Positions 38,458 through 47,269 of a stretch of 64,000 nt of DNA are shown here, piece by piece (the stretch's first letter is position 1; the number at the start of each line of letters is the position of its first letter). The notes below the pieces were generated by a model. That model saw nothing but the letters and a program-made list of their open reading frames with translations. It did not search any database and had not been told where the DNA came from. The DNA is from Rhizobium albus (GTDB lineage: Bacteria > Pseudomonadota > Alphaproteobacteria > Rhizobiales > Rhizobiaceae), in the NCBI GenBank assembly GCA_030160035.1, contig BSNO01000003.1, forward strand, positions 1,116,001 through 1,180,000. Reading direction: 5' to 3'. The position numbers and the translations under genes were made by a program.

Positions 38458-39414
38458 CTATGAACGCTCGATCGCGCGCCGTTCAGCCATGAGGCCGAGC
38501 GTATACATGGCGACACTGGCACCGGCAATGGCGGTGACATCCGCGTGATCGTAGGGTGGGGACACTTCGACCACGTCACCGCCGCGGATATCGAGGCGCC
38601 GCAACTGCCGGAGGATCGAAAGCATCTTGGCCGTCGAAGGGCCGCCTGCAACGGGCGTTCCAGTGCCGGGAGCGTAAGCCGGATCGAGGCAGTCGATGTC
38701 GAATGTGAGGTAGGCTGGGCGGTTGCCGACGCGCGCGAGGATCCGAGAGGCAACGTCGCCCGTGCGCATCTCCTCCAGCTCGTGACCGTAGATGATCTGA
38801 ATGCCGAAATCTTCGGGCGCATGCGTGCGGATGCCGATCTGGATAGACGTGTCCGGATCGACGAGGCCCTCACGCACGGCGCGTGCGACGAAGGATCCGT
38901 GGTCGATGCGCTTACCGTCATCGTCCCATGTGTCCTGGTGTGCATCGAATTGGACGAGGGAAAGCGGGCCGTGACGAGCGACATGCGCCTTCAAGAGAGG
39001 CCATGTTACGAAGTGATCGCCGCCAAGCGTGAAGAGAAACGCTCCGGTATCGAGGATACGGCCGGCTTCCGCTTCGATCCGGTCCGGCGTTTCCTGGTGA
39101 TTGCCGTAGTCGAGCAGGCAATCGCCATAGTCGACCACCGCAAACTCGGCGAACAGATCCCGTTCGAACGGATATTGCGGGTCGTTGTCGAAGATGGCGG
39201 AGGCGCGGCGGATCGCCTGCGGGCCAAAGCGTGCACCCGGCCGATTGGAAACGGCAGCATCGAACGGGATGCCCCAGACCACCGCATCAGCGCCGGCGAC
39301 GTCCTTGCGGTAGGGCCTGCGCATGAAGGAGAGGGCGCCGGCATAGGTCGGGTCGGACGCGGCCCCGGTCAATTCGCTGGCATTGAAGGCGTGATCGATC
39401 GACTTCGATGGCAT
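38458..39414 (-). CDS. speB: Agmatinase / ureohydrolase family enzyme
   Basis: The 318 aa binuclear Mn enzyme shows the ligands in LGGDHFVTWPLL, VQFDAHQDTWDD and TFDIDCLDPAYAPGTGTP. Agmatinase is the usual rhizobial annotation at this position, but guanidinobutyrase or another guanidino-hydrolase is possible from the same motifs. AAGGATCAG upstream supports the ATG at 39414; the open frame continues upstream but is not related. It lies between argC and the rpsI-rplM pair, all leftward. Confidence 0.88.
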   Translation of the reverse strand: MPSKSIDHAFNASELTGAASDPTYAGALSFMRRPYRKDVAGADAVVWGIPFDAAVSNRPGARFGPQAIRRASAIFDNDPQYPFERDLFAEFAVVDYGDCLLDYGNHQETPDRIEAEAGRILDTGAFLFTLGGDHFVTWPLLKAHVARHGPLSLVQFDAHQDTWDDDGKRIDHGSFVARAVREGLVDPDTSIQIGIRTHAPEDFGIQIIYGHELEEMRTGDVASRILARVGNRPAYLTFDIDCLDPAYAPGTGTPVAGGPSTAKMLSILRQLRRLDIRGGDVVEVSPPYDHADVTAIAGASVAMYTLGLMAERRAIERS

Positions 39415-39543
39415 TGGCTCTGATCCTTTTCGGATGGATGGCAGCAGCCTGGAACCAGCGCTGCGATATCGAAAATTGGTAAGGCAGCCATAAGATGGGA
39501 CGAGGGAAGCCGGTTGGGAAGGCCGATGCTGCATCGCAACGAA

Positions 39544-39571
39544 AAAAGGCGGAGCCGAAGCCCCGCCTTTT
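39544..39571 (-). terminator. Terminator of the rplM-rpsI operon
   Basis: On the minus strand AAAAGGCGG pairs with CCGCCTTTT, with a GC-rich interior, and the stem runs into a T6 tract. It begins about 21 bp after the rpsI stop. Confidence 0.9.
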
Positions 39572-39592
39572 GATCTGGCAGTCGTCCGAAGC

Positions 39593-40081
39593 TTAGCGCT
39601 TGGAGAACTGGAACGAACGACGGGCTTTCGCCTTACCGTACTTCTTACGCTCAACGACACGGCTGTCGCGCGTCAGGAAGCCGCCCTTCTTGAGGACGCC
39701 ACGCAGTTCCGGCTCGTAATAGGTGAGAGCCTTGGAGATGCCGTGACGAACGGCGCCGGCCTGGCCGGAAAGACCGCCACCAGCGACCGTTGCGACGATG
39801 TCGAACTGGCCGGTGCGTGCCGCAGCGACGATCGGCTGCTGCAGAACCATCTGAAGAACCGGACGTGCGAAGTACTTTTCGAACTCGCGGCCGTTGATGG
39901 TGATCTTGCCGGAGCCTGGCTTGACCCAAACGCGCGCGACAGCGTCTTTACGCTTGCCGGTTGCGTAGGAACGGCCCTGTGCATCGACCTTGCGGACATG
40001 CGCCGGCTGAGAAGCCTGGGCGGAGCCGGCGGTCACGCCGGTTGCCTGGCCGAGGTCCTGGAGGGAATTCAGTTCAGCCAT
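39593..40081 (-). CDS. rpsI: 30S ribosomal protein S9
   Basis: The 162 aa protein has the S9 core [20 protein letters not shown], the middle [16 protein letters not shown], and the conserved C-terminal tail [11 protein letters not shown] that reaches the P-site tRNA. The ~35-residue N-terminal extension ([20 protein letters not shown] onward) is usual in alphaproteobacteria. It lies 2 bp after rplM and is co-transcribed with it. Confidence 0.98.
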   Translation of the reverse strand: MAELNSLQDLGQATGVTAGSAQASQPAHVRKVDAQGRSYATGKRKDAVARVWVKPGSGKITINGREFEKYFARPVLQMVLQQPIVAAARTGQFDIVATVAGGGLSGQAGAVRHGISKALTYYEPELRGVLKKGGFLTRDSRVVERKKYGKAKARRSFQFSKR

Positions 40082-40083
40082 GA

Positions 40084-40548
40084 TCAGGCAGTCCTCTTGT
40101 TCTTGGTGTTCAGCACGCCGATGTCGATCGTCTCGGGCTGCTGGGCTTCATGCGGATGGTTCGAACCGGCATAGACGCGCAGGTTCTTCATCTGGCGACG
40201 GCCGAGCGGGCCGCGCGGGATCATGCGCTCGATGGCCTTTTCGAGAATGCGCTCCGGGAAGCGGCCTTCGAAAATCTGGCGCGCGGTGCGCTCCTTGATG
40301 CCGCCGGGATAGCCGGTGTGCCAGTAGTACTTCTTGTCGGTGTACTTCTTGCCCGTCAGCACGGCCTTTTCGGCGTTGATGATGATGACGTTGTCACCAT
40401 CGTCGACATGCGGGGTGTAGGAAGGCTTGTGCTTGCCGCGCAGGCGGGTGGCGACGAGGGTGGCGAGACGGCCGACAACGAGTCCTTCGGCGTCGATCAG
40501 CACCCACTTCTTCTCCACCTCTGCAGGCTTCTGCGAGAAGGTCTTCAT
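40084..40548 (-). CDS. rplM: 50S ribosomal protein L13
   Basis: The 154 aa protein shows the L13 signatures [54 protein letters not shown] and [18 protein letters not shown]. The start at 40548 (MKTFSQKP) is the conserved one; the open frame reads on upstream through the leader. It is the first gene of the L13-S9 operon, behind a candidate promoter at 40666-40694. Confidence 0.98.
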   Translation of the reverse strand: MKTFSQKPAEVEKKWVLIDAEGLVVGRLATLVATRLRGKHKPSYTPHVDDGDNVIIINAEKAVLTGKKYTDKKYYWHTGYPGGIKERTARQIFEGRFPERILEKAIERMIPRGPLGRRQMKNLRVYAGSNHPHEAQQPETIDIGVLNTKNKRTA

Positions 40549-40665
40549 GAATATCACTCTTTCGTTCGGGTCCCGAACCATGCGTGCACGGCAAGGGCGC
40601 TTCTTGTTGCTTGTCTTGGCAAGGCCAAGTGCTGCCCGCATGGATCCACGCGTGGCTGCGAGCGG

Positions 40666-40694
40666 TGTATAGACTAACCGCCCGAAACGCGCAA
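40666..40694 (-). promoter_or_regulatory. Candidate sigma-70 promoter for rplM-rpsI
   Basis: On the minus strand TTGCGC (40694-40689) and TATACA (40671-40666) are separated by exactly 17 nt. This would give a leader of about 110 nt before rplM, containing the self-complementary CCACGCGTGG (40647-40656). Confidence 0.5.
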
Positions 40695-40756
40695 TCGCAG
40701 TGAATAAGGGTGTTGTAAAAACAACTCAGCAAAAACAAAGGCTTATATATGTGGTA

Positions 40757-41200
40757 TTATTTTACCGCAGTTTCTGCCCGCGGTGGGATCGAATAGGTGG
40801 CCGATGCCTGCGCCACTATGGTCCCTTCTTCGTCCGCGATGATCACGTCGACGACCGCCAGACGCTTGCCGAGCTTGAGCAGCCGGCAGCGGGAATAGAG
40901 CGGCACACCGTCAGCGGGCTTGCGCAGGAAATTGATGGTGAGATTGGTGGTGACGGCCAGCGCAACCGGCCCGATATGGGCGAGAATGACGACGTAAGCG
41001 CCGAGATCGGCAAGCGCGAACAGAGTGGGACCCGAAACTGTCCCGCCCGGCCGCAGATGGCGACGATCGGGCATCAGCCGCAACACGGCGGCACCCGGTT
41101 CGATCTCGGTCACCGCATAGAACGGTCCACCCTCGTTGATCTGTGGAAATTCCTGCGCCAGAAAGGCCTCCAGCGCGTCGATGGTCATGACCGGCTTCAC
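40757..41200 (-). CDS. PaaI-family hotdog thioesterase
   Basis: The 147 aa protein has a single hotdog fold: LRPGGTVSGPTLFALADLGA (the catalytic-helix region), TNLTINFLRKP and AVVDVIIADEEGTIVAQAS. It hydrolyses acyl- or phenylacetyl-CoA type thioesters; substrate unknown. The GTG at 41200 is chosen because AAGGA lies 7 nt upstream, while the ATG at 41188 has no Shine-Dalgarno. The upstream open frame is antisense to the crotonase gene. It is leftward, behind rplM, and divergent from the crotonase gene. Confidence 0.85.
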   Translation of the reverse strand: MKPVMTIDALEAFLAQEFPQINEGGPFYAVTEIEPGAAVLRLMPDRRHLRPGGTVSGPTLFALADLGAYVVILAHIGPVALAVTTNLTINFLRKPADGVPLYSRCRLLKLGKRLAVVDVIIADEEGTIVAQASATYSIPPRAETAVK

Positions 41201-41314
41201 GGCAATCCTTTGGTCTCGATCTTGAGCGCGCAGTTGAAAGCGCTGGTCCGGCCCCGTCAAGTCGTGCCAGAAATCGCCTGACGCAGGGAATGAAAGCAGA
41301 GGAGCCGGCAGAGC

Positions 41315-42139
41315 ATGGCCGACATCGTTTCGATGAAGCAGAAGCAGGACACGGACGCGCTGGTCGTCGCCCAGAAGTACGACGGCATCCTGCGGCTGTC
41401 GCTCAAAAATCCGCCGGCGAATGCCCTGTCCGTCGCGCTTATGGAAGCGCTTCTGCGCAACCTGGAAGAGGCGCGTGACGACGCGGAGACGCGCGTCATC
41501 ATCATTGCCTCGCTCGCAAAGGTGTTTTCCGCTGGCCACGACCTGAAGGAATTGCAGCGGCATCGCTCCGAAGACGACCGTGGCCGCGCATTCTTCGACG
41601 AGACGATGCGGCTCTGTGCGAAACTGATGCAGACGATCGTGGCGCTGCCGAAGCCCGTGATCGCCGAAATCGACGGGATCGCTACGGCGGCCGGCTGTCA
41701 GCTCGTCGCCTCCTGCGACCTCGCGATCTGCACCGACACCTCCGGCTTCGCGACGCCGGGCGTCAATATCGGCCTTTTCTGCTCGACGCCGATGGTCGCG
41801 CTGTCGCGCGCCGCGCATCGCAAGCAGGCGATGGAAATGCTGCTCACCGGCGAGACGATCGATGCCTCCACCGCCAAGGAATTCGGCATCGTCAACCGGA
41901 TCGTGCCGAAGGAATATCTGCGCCAGGTGGTTGACAAATACGCAGCCGTCATCGCGTCGAAATCGCCGCTGACGGTGAAAATCGGCAAGGAGGCGTTCTA
42001 CCGCCAGGCGGAAATGAGCCTTGAAGACGCTTATGATTACACGGCGCGCGTGATGGTCGAGAACATGATGGCGCGCGACGCGGAAGAGGGCATCTCCGCC
42101 TTCATCGACAAGCGCAAGCCGGAATGGACGGGGGAATAG
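41315..42139 (+). CDS. Enoyl-CoA hydratase/isomerase family protein (ECHDC3-like)
   Basis: The 274 aa crotonase-fold protein has the oxyanion-hole motif FSAGHDLKELQRH and the helix DGIATAAGCQLVASCDLA. The region that normally carries the catalytic Glu reads FATPGVNIGLFCSTPMVALS, with Gly where hydratases have PE, and a CSTP loop instead of GGTQ. This resembles the ECHDC3 subgroup rather than true hydratases, so classical hydration activity is doubtful. It is divergent from the PaaI-like gene, a pairing seen in other rhizobia. Confidence 0.85.
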   Translation: MADIVSMKQKQDTDALVVAQKYDGILRLSLKNPPANALSVALMEALLRNLEEARDDAETRVIIIASLAKVFSAGHDLKELQRHRSEDDRGRAFFDETMRLCAKLMQTIVALPKPVIAEIDGIATAAGCQLVASCDLAICTDTSGFATPGVNIGLFCSTPMVALSRAAHRKQAMEMLLTGETIDASTAKEFGIVNRIVPKEYLRQVVDKYAAVIASKSPLTVKIGKEAFYRQAEMSLEDAYDYTARVMVENMMARDAEEGISAFIDKRKPEWTGE

Positions 42140-42151
42140 GCCAGAGTCGCT

Positions 42152-42799
42152 CTACCGGTCCCTGAGACCGAGCAGATCCATCGTAGTCCGCCCAGCCCTC
42201 AGAGCGGCGCGCAGGGCGTCCTCTTTCTCCTCGCGTTCACGGGCTGCGTCGACGGCCGCAGAAATCATCGCCCGAGGCACGATGACGACGCCATCCTCGT
42301 CGCCAACGACGAGGTCGCCGCGATGGATGGTGGTGTTCCCAAGCGTGATCGGTGCGCCGAGCGGCGATGTCCGGAGCTTGTCGGTGCCCTCGATGCACAA
42401 CCCCCGGGCAAAGACCGGAAATCCCATCGTCCTCAGTGTCGTAGCGTCGCGCACGCAACCATCGATGATAAGGCCGGCGATCGCGCGCGCCAGGCAGGCT
42501 TCGGCAAGCACATCGCCGAACGGTCCGTCGCTCATCGATGCTTCATGATCGACGACGAGAATTTCGCCGGGAGCCGCGGCCTTGATGGCCTTGTGGATCA
42601 TCAGATTGTCGCCCGCGGGGCAGAAGACCGGGAACGCCGGGCCGCAGAGCCGGATATCCCGATCGATCGGTTTGATGGCGGCGGGCAGGGCGCCGATCCT
42701 GCCCATCGCTTCATGCAGAGTGGCGGACGAAAAATATGCCAGGGCAGCAAGCTGCCCCGGATCCACCGGTGCAAGATCTCCGTCCGCCCTGTCGTTCAC
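42152..42799 (-). CDS. RraA-like / HMG-CHA aldolase family protein
   Basis: The 215 aa protein has the RraA-like fold with the metal and substrate loops GPFGDVLAEACLARAIAGLI and DGCVRDATTLRTMGFPVFAR. The Arg-Asp of CVRDA and the GD of PFGDVL are the residues used by class II pyruvate aldolases such as 4-carboxy-4-hydroxy-2-oxoadipate aldolase. An aldolase/oxaloacetate decarboxylase role is therefore more likely than RNase E inhibition. Its ATG overlaps the stop of the FAH-family gene (ATGA), so the two are translationally coupled, consistent with consecutive steps of an aromatic or dicarboxylic acid pathway. Confidence 0.82.
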   Translation of the reverse strand: MNDRADGDLAPVDPGQLAALAYFSSATLHEAMGRIGALPAAIKPIDRDIRLCGPAFPVFCPAGDNLMIHKAIKAAAPGEILVVDHEASMSDGPFGDVLAEACLARAIAGLIIDGCVRDATTLRTMGFPVFARGLCIEGTDKLRTSPLGAPITLGNTTIHRGDLVVGDEDGVVIVPRAMISAAVDAAREREEKEDALRAALRAGRTTMDLLGLRDR

Positions 42800-43491
42800 T
42801 TGACCGGGTCGCCGATCTTGACGGTCAGCGGCTCGAGCCCGTCGATCGTGCCGATGAGTTCGTCGCCGGTCTTGACCGGGCCGACGCCGTGCGGCGTGCC
42901 GGTGAGGATGATGTCGCCCGCCTTCAGTTCATAGAATTCCGAAAGCTTGGATATGATCTCGGGCAGCGACCAGATGAGCAGGCTCACATCCGAATCCTGG
43001 CGCGTTTCGCCATTCACTGTGAGCTTGATGTTGCCCTTCTCGATGTGCCCTGACTTCTCGACCGGCGTGATCGGACCGCACGGGCAGGACTCGTCGAACG
43101 ACTTGGCGATCTCCCAGGGGCGACCGCCGCCCTGGATGTCGCGACGCGTCATGTCGATACCGACGCCGTAGCCGTAGACATGGTCGAGCGCCTGGTCCTC
43201 GGGAATGTTGTAGCCGCCCGATTTCAGCGCCATCACGAGTTCCAGTTCGTAATGGAAGTCCTTCGTCATCGTAGCGTAAGCGATGGTGGAGCCGGACTGC
43301 ACGATGGAATCCGTCGGCTTCTGGAAGAAGATCGGCGGGTCGCGATCCGCGCTGCCGCCCATCTCTTCCACATGCGCCACATAATTGCGACCGACGCAGT
43401 AGATCCGGCGGACCGGGAAGCGCTCGTCCTTGCCGACCACCGGCAGGGACGCCGCTTTCGGCCGCTCGATGACAAAGCCTTCATGACCCAT
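42796..43491 (-). CDS. Fumarylacetoacetate hydrolase family protein (fumarylpyruvate hydrolase-like)
   Basis: The 231 aa enzyme has the FAH catalytic core: RRIYCVGRNYVAHVEEMGGS, IFFQKPTDSIVQSG, the metal ligands around DFHYELELVMALKSGG, and GDIILTGTPHGVG near the end. The short form with the YCVGRNY opening resembles acylpyruvases and fumarylpyruvate hydrolases of gentisate pathways. GAGGAGAACATC precedes the ATG at 43491. It is coupled to the RraA-like aldolase, and divergent from an ABC importer across 182 bp. No ring-cleavage dioxygenase is in the window, so the pathway is inferred. Confidence 0.85.
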   Translation of the reverse strand: MGHEGFVIERPKAASLPVVGKDERFPVRRIYCVGRNYVAHVEEMGGSADRDPPIFFQKPTDSIVQSGSTIAYATMTKDFHYELELVMALKSGGYNIPEDQALDHVYGYGVGIDMTRRDIQGGGRPWEIAKSFDESCPCGPITPVEKSGHIEKGNIKLTVNGETRQDSDVSLLIWSLPEIISKLSEFYELKAGDIILTGTPHGVGPVKTGDELIGTIDGLEPLTVKIGDPVK

Positions 43492-43575
43492 GATGTTCTC
43501 CTCCTCAGGGTGCCGGCGCAACAGACGCCAGTTGTGAAATCGATGAAAAACGGTTTAACGCAAAAAAATAGATAT

Positions 43576-43603
43576 TTGACAACAAAAAAATGAAAAGTAT
43601 GGT
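43576..43603 (+). promoter_or_regulatory. Candidate sigma-70 promoter of the ABC importer operon
   Basis: TTGACA (43576-43581) and TATGGT (43598-43603) are spaced by 16 nt in a notably A-rich stretch, about 70 bp before the substrate-binding protein start. Confidence 0.6.
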
Positions 43604-43673
43604 TTGAAGCGTGGCGGCGCCACAGGTCCGATTGGGAGTTCGGGCCGAATTCAACATCCAAGGGAGGATGGCT

Positions 43674-44696
43674 ATGCATGGATATCGGAATTGGCGGATC
43701 GCGTTCGCAGCGTCACTGCTCGTTGCTGCTCCGCTCGGCGTGACGGCGGCGAATGCCCAGGACATGATGCAGCTGACGGTGGCGGTGCCGAACCCGTCGG
43801 CGATCAACAACTTCCCGCTCTTCGTGGCCATGGGCGAGGGCTATTTCGCCGAGGAAGGGCTGGAGCTCACGGTCGAAGCTTTGAATGGGTCTGCGGCCGT
43901 TCTCCAGGTGATGGCATCCGGCCAGGCGCAGATCGGCAACCCGGGACCCGGCCCGCTGCTCTCAGCCCGTGCGCGCGGTGAAGACGTCGTCTTCATCTAC
44001 AACCAGTATCCGAAATCCATCTTCGGCCTCATGGTGCCGGAAGAATCCGAAGCGCAGGGACCGGCTGATCTCGACGGCGCAACCGTTGGTGTGGGCACGG
44101 CCGACGGCGCCGAAGTGGCGTTCACACGCGGCATTCTTCAGGATGCTGGCCTTACGGAAGGCGAAAATTACACGTTCCTCACCGTTGGTGATGGCGGCAC
44201 GGCAGCCGCTGCGTTCCTCGGCGAGGAAGTCGATGCGTATGCCGCTGCCGTCAGCGATGCGGCCATCATCGAGTCTCGCGGCATTCCGCTGCGTGAAATC
44301 ACGCCTGAGGAATATTTGTCCTTCTTCGGCAATGGCTGGGCGGTCACGGGCCAGTTCATCGAAGAGAACCCGGAAGCGGTTGAAGGCTTCGGTCGTGCGC
44401 TGGTGCGGGCCACCCGCTTCGGTCTCGACCCGGCCAACCGTGAAAAGGTTCTCGAGCACACGACGGCCGGCAATCCCCAGGAAGGCGAGGACACCGAGTT
44501 CGCCAACGCGCTGCTCGATGCCGTGATGGAGCGCATCCAGCCGGTCGACGACAGCAATGGCTACGGCTACCAGCCGCCGGAGCACTGGGAAGCCTGGCAC
44601 CAGAGCCAGCTCGACACGGGCGGTCTTGCCGAACCACTGGAAAATCTCGAGGAAGCCTACAACAACGACTTCGTCGAAGCGTGGAACGCGCAATGA
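43674..44696 (+). CDS. ABC transporter substrate-binding protein (NMT1/TauA-like)
   Basis: The 340 aa protein has a signal peptide (MHGYRNWRIAFAASLLVAAP, cleavage after ANA-Q) and a periplasmic binding fold of the NMT1/SsuA-like type: FPLFVAMGEGYFAEEGLELT, VMASGQAQIGNPGPGPLL and GATVGVGTADGAEVAFTRG. AGGGAGG is positioned 6 nt before the ATG at 43674, better than an ATG at 43668 or an open extension to 43611. The substrate is likely a small organic acid, sulfonate or heterocycle. Coupled by ATGA to the ATPase. Confidence 0.88.
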   Translation: MHGYRNWRIAFAASLLVAAPLGVTAANAQDMMQLTVAVPNPSAINNFPLFVAMGEGYFAEEGLELTVEALNGSAAVLQVMASGQAQIGNPGPGPLLSARARGEDVVFIYNQYPKSIFGLMVPEESEAQGPADLDGATVGVGTADGAEVAFTRGILQDAGLTEGENYTFLTVGDGGTAAAAFLGEEVDAYAAAVSDAAIIESRGIPLREITPEEYLSFFGNGWAVTGQFIEENPEAVEGFGRALVRATRFGLDPANREKVLEHTTAGNPQEGEDTEFANALLDAVMERIQPVDDSNGYGYQPPEHWEAWHQSQLDTGGLAEPLENLEEAYNNDFVEAWNAQ

Positions 44697-45508
44697 CCTT
44701 AGCGGCACAAAAAGCCGCGGCAGTGCAGGCCGACCTAAAGGGTCGGCCTGTCTATCAGTTGCGCGGCGTTTCCAAGCACTATGCCCACGGGCATATCAAG
44801 GCACTCGATACGATCGACCTGACTTTGCGGGAGGGCACGTTCTCATCCGTAATCGGTCCGTCGGGATGCGGAAAATCCACGCTTCTGAAGATCATGGCGG
44901 GTCTCGTCTCGCCGACCAGGGGCAGCGTCGTGCTCGAAGGCAAGCCCGTCACCGGTGCACGCCGCGACATCGGCATGATGTTCCAGCAGGCGACGCTCTT
45001 TCCCTGGCGCACGACGGTGGAAAACATCCTGCTGCCGATCGAGGTACGCGATGGCCGCGCCGCCGCCAAGGCAGCACGTGGGGCGGCAGAGGAACTGCTC
45101 AACACGGTAGGCCTGAAGGGCTTTGAGGATGTCTATCCGACGCAATTGTCGGGCGGCATGGCGCAGCGCGCTGCCATCTGCCGGATGCTCGTCACCAAAC
45201 CGAGCGTACTTCTTCTCGACGAGCCCTTCAGCGCGCTCGACGAGCTCGCCCGTGATTTCATGAACATCGAGCTTCAGCGCATCTGCCTGGAGCGCAACGC
45301 CACCGCGTTTCTGGTCACGCACTCCATCCCGGAAGCCGTCTTCCTGTCGGACATCGTCTACGTCATGTCGTCGCGGCCCGGTCAGTTCGTCGAGACGATC
45401 GAGATCGACCTGCCGCGGCCGCGCACCGTGGAGATGCTCGTCGATCCAGCCTTCGGTCAGTATGTAAACCGTATCCGCAACCGTCTGGACAAGGGAGCCT
45501 TCGTATGA
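44693..45508 (+). CDS. ABC transporter ATP-binding protein (TauB/SsuB-like)
   Basis: The 271 aa ATPase shows Walker A GPSGCGKST, Q-loop MMFQQATLFPWRT, signature LSGGMAQR, Walker B VLLLDEPFSALD and the switch His in FLVTHSIPEA. FPWRT and the overall length fit the nitrate/sulfonate/taurine importer subgroup. The start overlaps the upstream stop as ATGA, and its own stop overlaps the permease start the same way. Confidence 0.94.
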   Translation: MTLAAQKAAAVQADLKGRPVYQLRGVSKHYAHGHIKALDTIDLTLREGTFSSVIGPSGCGKSTLLKIMAGLVSPTRGSVVLEGKPVTGARRDIGMMFQQATLFPWRTTVENILLPIEVRDGRAAAKAARGAAEELLNTVGLKGFEDVYPTQLSGGMAQRAAICRMLVTKPSVLLLDEPFSALDELARDFMNIELQRICLERNATAFLVTHSIPEAVFLSDIVYVMSSRPGQFVETIEIDLPRPRTVEMLVDPAFGQYVNRIRNRLDKGAFV

Positions 45509-46380
45509 GCTCGGTATCGACGGATATTCCCATTCACGCCGACGGCGAGACGGTCTTCCCGGACACTGTCTGGGAGGAAGAGGTCGCCTTCATCGACCGC
45601 ATCCCGCGCCCGATTGCGATGATCGGCATCCTGATCGTGTTCATCGCCGTCTGGCAGGGGCTCACTTCCTTCGGCATCGTCTCGCGCATCATCCTGCCGA
45701 CGCCGTGGGAGACGGCGAAGGACATCGTGTTCGTCGGCAAGAATCTTTTCAGCGGCGGCTACATGCTGGAGGCCTTCTGGATGACGACCAAGGCGGTGCT
45801 GATGGGCTTCGTCTATGCTCTGATCTTCGGCTTCTCGCTCGGCATTCTCGTTGGCGAAACCTCCTTCGGCGAACGGGCTGTGCTGCCTTATCTCGTCGCG
45901 ATCGACACGATGCCGAAGGTCGCTTTCGCGCCGCTGTTCCTGGCATGGCTCGGCTTCGGCATTGCATCCAAGGTGGCGCTCGCGGCCTTCATCGCGACCT
46001 TTCCGATCGTCGTGGCCGTCGCGGCCGGCCTGCACGCGGCCGACGACAATGCCTGCATGCTCTTTCGCACCATGGGCGCGACCCGCTGGCAGACGCTCTT
46101 CAAGATGAAGCTGCCGACGGGCCTGCCGCATATCTTCACTGGTTTGAAGATCGCGGCGGTGGGGGTCATGGCCGGCGCGATCACGGCGGAGTTTCTGGGG
46201 GGCGGAAACGGCTTCGGCGAATTGATCCGGGTTGCTGCATCCCAGCTTAATACGCCGCGCGTCTTTTCCCTGATCCTCTATCTCAGCCTGCTCGGCTTCG
46301 CGCTATTCTGGTCCGTGGTCTGGCTTGAGCGCCGTTTGGTGTTTTGGCATAGCTCCACCGTCTCGGGCATCAACAAATAG
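45505..46380 (+). CDS. ABC transporter permease (TauC/SsuC-like)
   Basis: The 291 aa protein has about six membrane helices and the importer EAA loop (ADDNACMLFRTMGATRWQTL, then KMKLPTGLPHIFTGLKIA). An N-terminal ~35-residue cytoplasmic tail precedes TM1 (PIAMIGILIVFIAVWQGL). AAGGGAG lies upstream of the ATG. It completes a three-gene importer; a GntR regulator follows 35 bp later. Confidence 0.93.
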   Translation: MSSVSTDIPIHADGETVFPDTVWEEEVAFIDRIPRPIAMIGILIVFIAVWQGLTSFGIVSRIILPTPWETAKDIVFVGKNLFSGGYMLEAFWMTTKAVLMGFVYALIFGFSLGILVGETSFGERAVLPYLVAIDTMPKVAFAPLFLAWLGFGIASKVALAAFIATFPIVVAVAAGLHAADDNACMLFRTMGATRWQTLFKMKLPTGLPHIFTGLKIAAVGVMAGAITAEFLGGGNGFGELIRVAASQLNTPRVFSLILYLSLLGFALFWSVVWLERRLVFWHSSTVSGINK

Positions 46381-46415
46381 GGATGGCGCAATGAGCGCCA
46401 TCGGCATCGGAATCC

Positions 46416-47144
46416 ATGACAATCATCGAGGCATTCGATTCGAAATCGTCCGCTGGCGAGGCGCGGCGGGAAAAGACCACGGCCGCGACCCTCGTCTATC
46501 GGGAACTGCGCCGTGACATTCTTCAGGGCCGCCTGAAGCCGAAGCAAAAGCTGCTGATCGAGGCTTTGGCCGAGCACTATCAGGTCGGCGCCAACCCGGT
46601 GCGCGAAGCCCTGAACCGCCTCTCCAGCGAACGGCTCGTCGATCGCGAAGAGCAGCGGGGCTTCTTCGTGCCGCCGCTCTCCCTCAGCCACTTCCGCGAA
46701 CTGGTGACGACGCGCTGCTGGCTGGAGTCGCGCGCGCTGGAGGAGTCGATCGCCAACCGCACGGACGTATGGGAAGAGCGCATCGTGGTCGCCTTCCACC
46801 GCCTGTCGCGCACACCCTTCAAGGCTCCTCGAGAAGATGGACAGGCCGAGAACCACGAGTGGGAAGCACGGCACCGCGTCTTCCACGAAGCCTTGATTTC
46901 CAACTGCGGATCGTCCTGGCTTCTGAAGTTTTGCGGCGAGCTCATGGATCAGGTGGAGCGCTACCGCTACATCTCCATGACGACCACCTATCCTCGGCGG
47001 GATTCGAACGAGGAACACAGGCTGATCATGGAAGCGACGCTGGATGGCGACGCCGCGACGGCCACGGAACGGCTGGTGTCGCAGTATCAGCTGACCCTGA
47101 AGCTGCTTGAAGAACAGTCGTTCTTTCCCGGCGCAGACGACTGA
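46416..47144 (+). CDS. GntR-family regulator (FCD-domain type)
   Basis: The 242 aa protein has an N-terminal winged helix (TAATLVYRELRRDILQGRLK, GANPVREALNRLSSERLVDR) and a C-terminal all-helical FCD domain (about residues 100-225). The latter includes metal-ligand-like residues in HRVFHEALISNCGSSWLLKF and NEEHRLIMEATLDGD. It lies directly after the ABC permease and probably controls the importer and the divergent RraA/FAH genes, with a pathway intermediate as ligand. That regulation is inference from position. Confidence 0.88.
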   Translation: MTIIEAFDSKSSAGEARREKTTAATLVYRELRRDILQGRLKPKQKLLIEALAEHYQVGANPVREALNRLSSERLVDREEQRGFFVPPLSLSHFRELVTTRCWLESRALEESIANRTDVWEERIVVAFHRLSRTPFKAPREDGQAENHEWEARHRVFHEALISNCGSSWLLKFCGELMDQVERYRYISMTTTYPRRDSNEEHRLIMEATLDGDAATATERLVSQYQLTLKLLEEQSFFPGADD

Positions 47145-47269
47145 GCCCACTTTCGAATATCTGCGTGAACCTCGACCTTGCCCGCCAGTTTCGCTAGACC
47201 TCGCGGAGCCGGCGCCGTTGCTGCGCGATCAGGTGGTCGGCGTCGGCGCGAGGGGCGGAGGACATCAGA

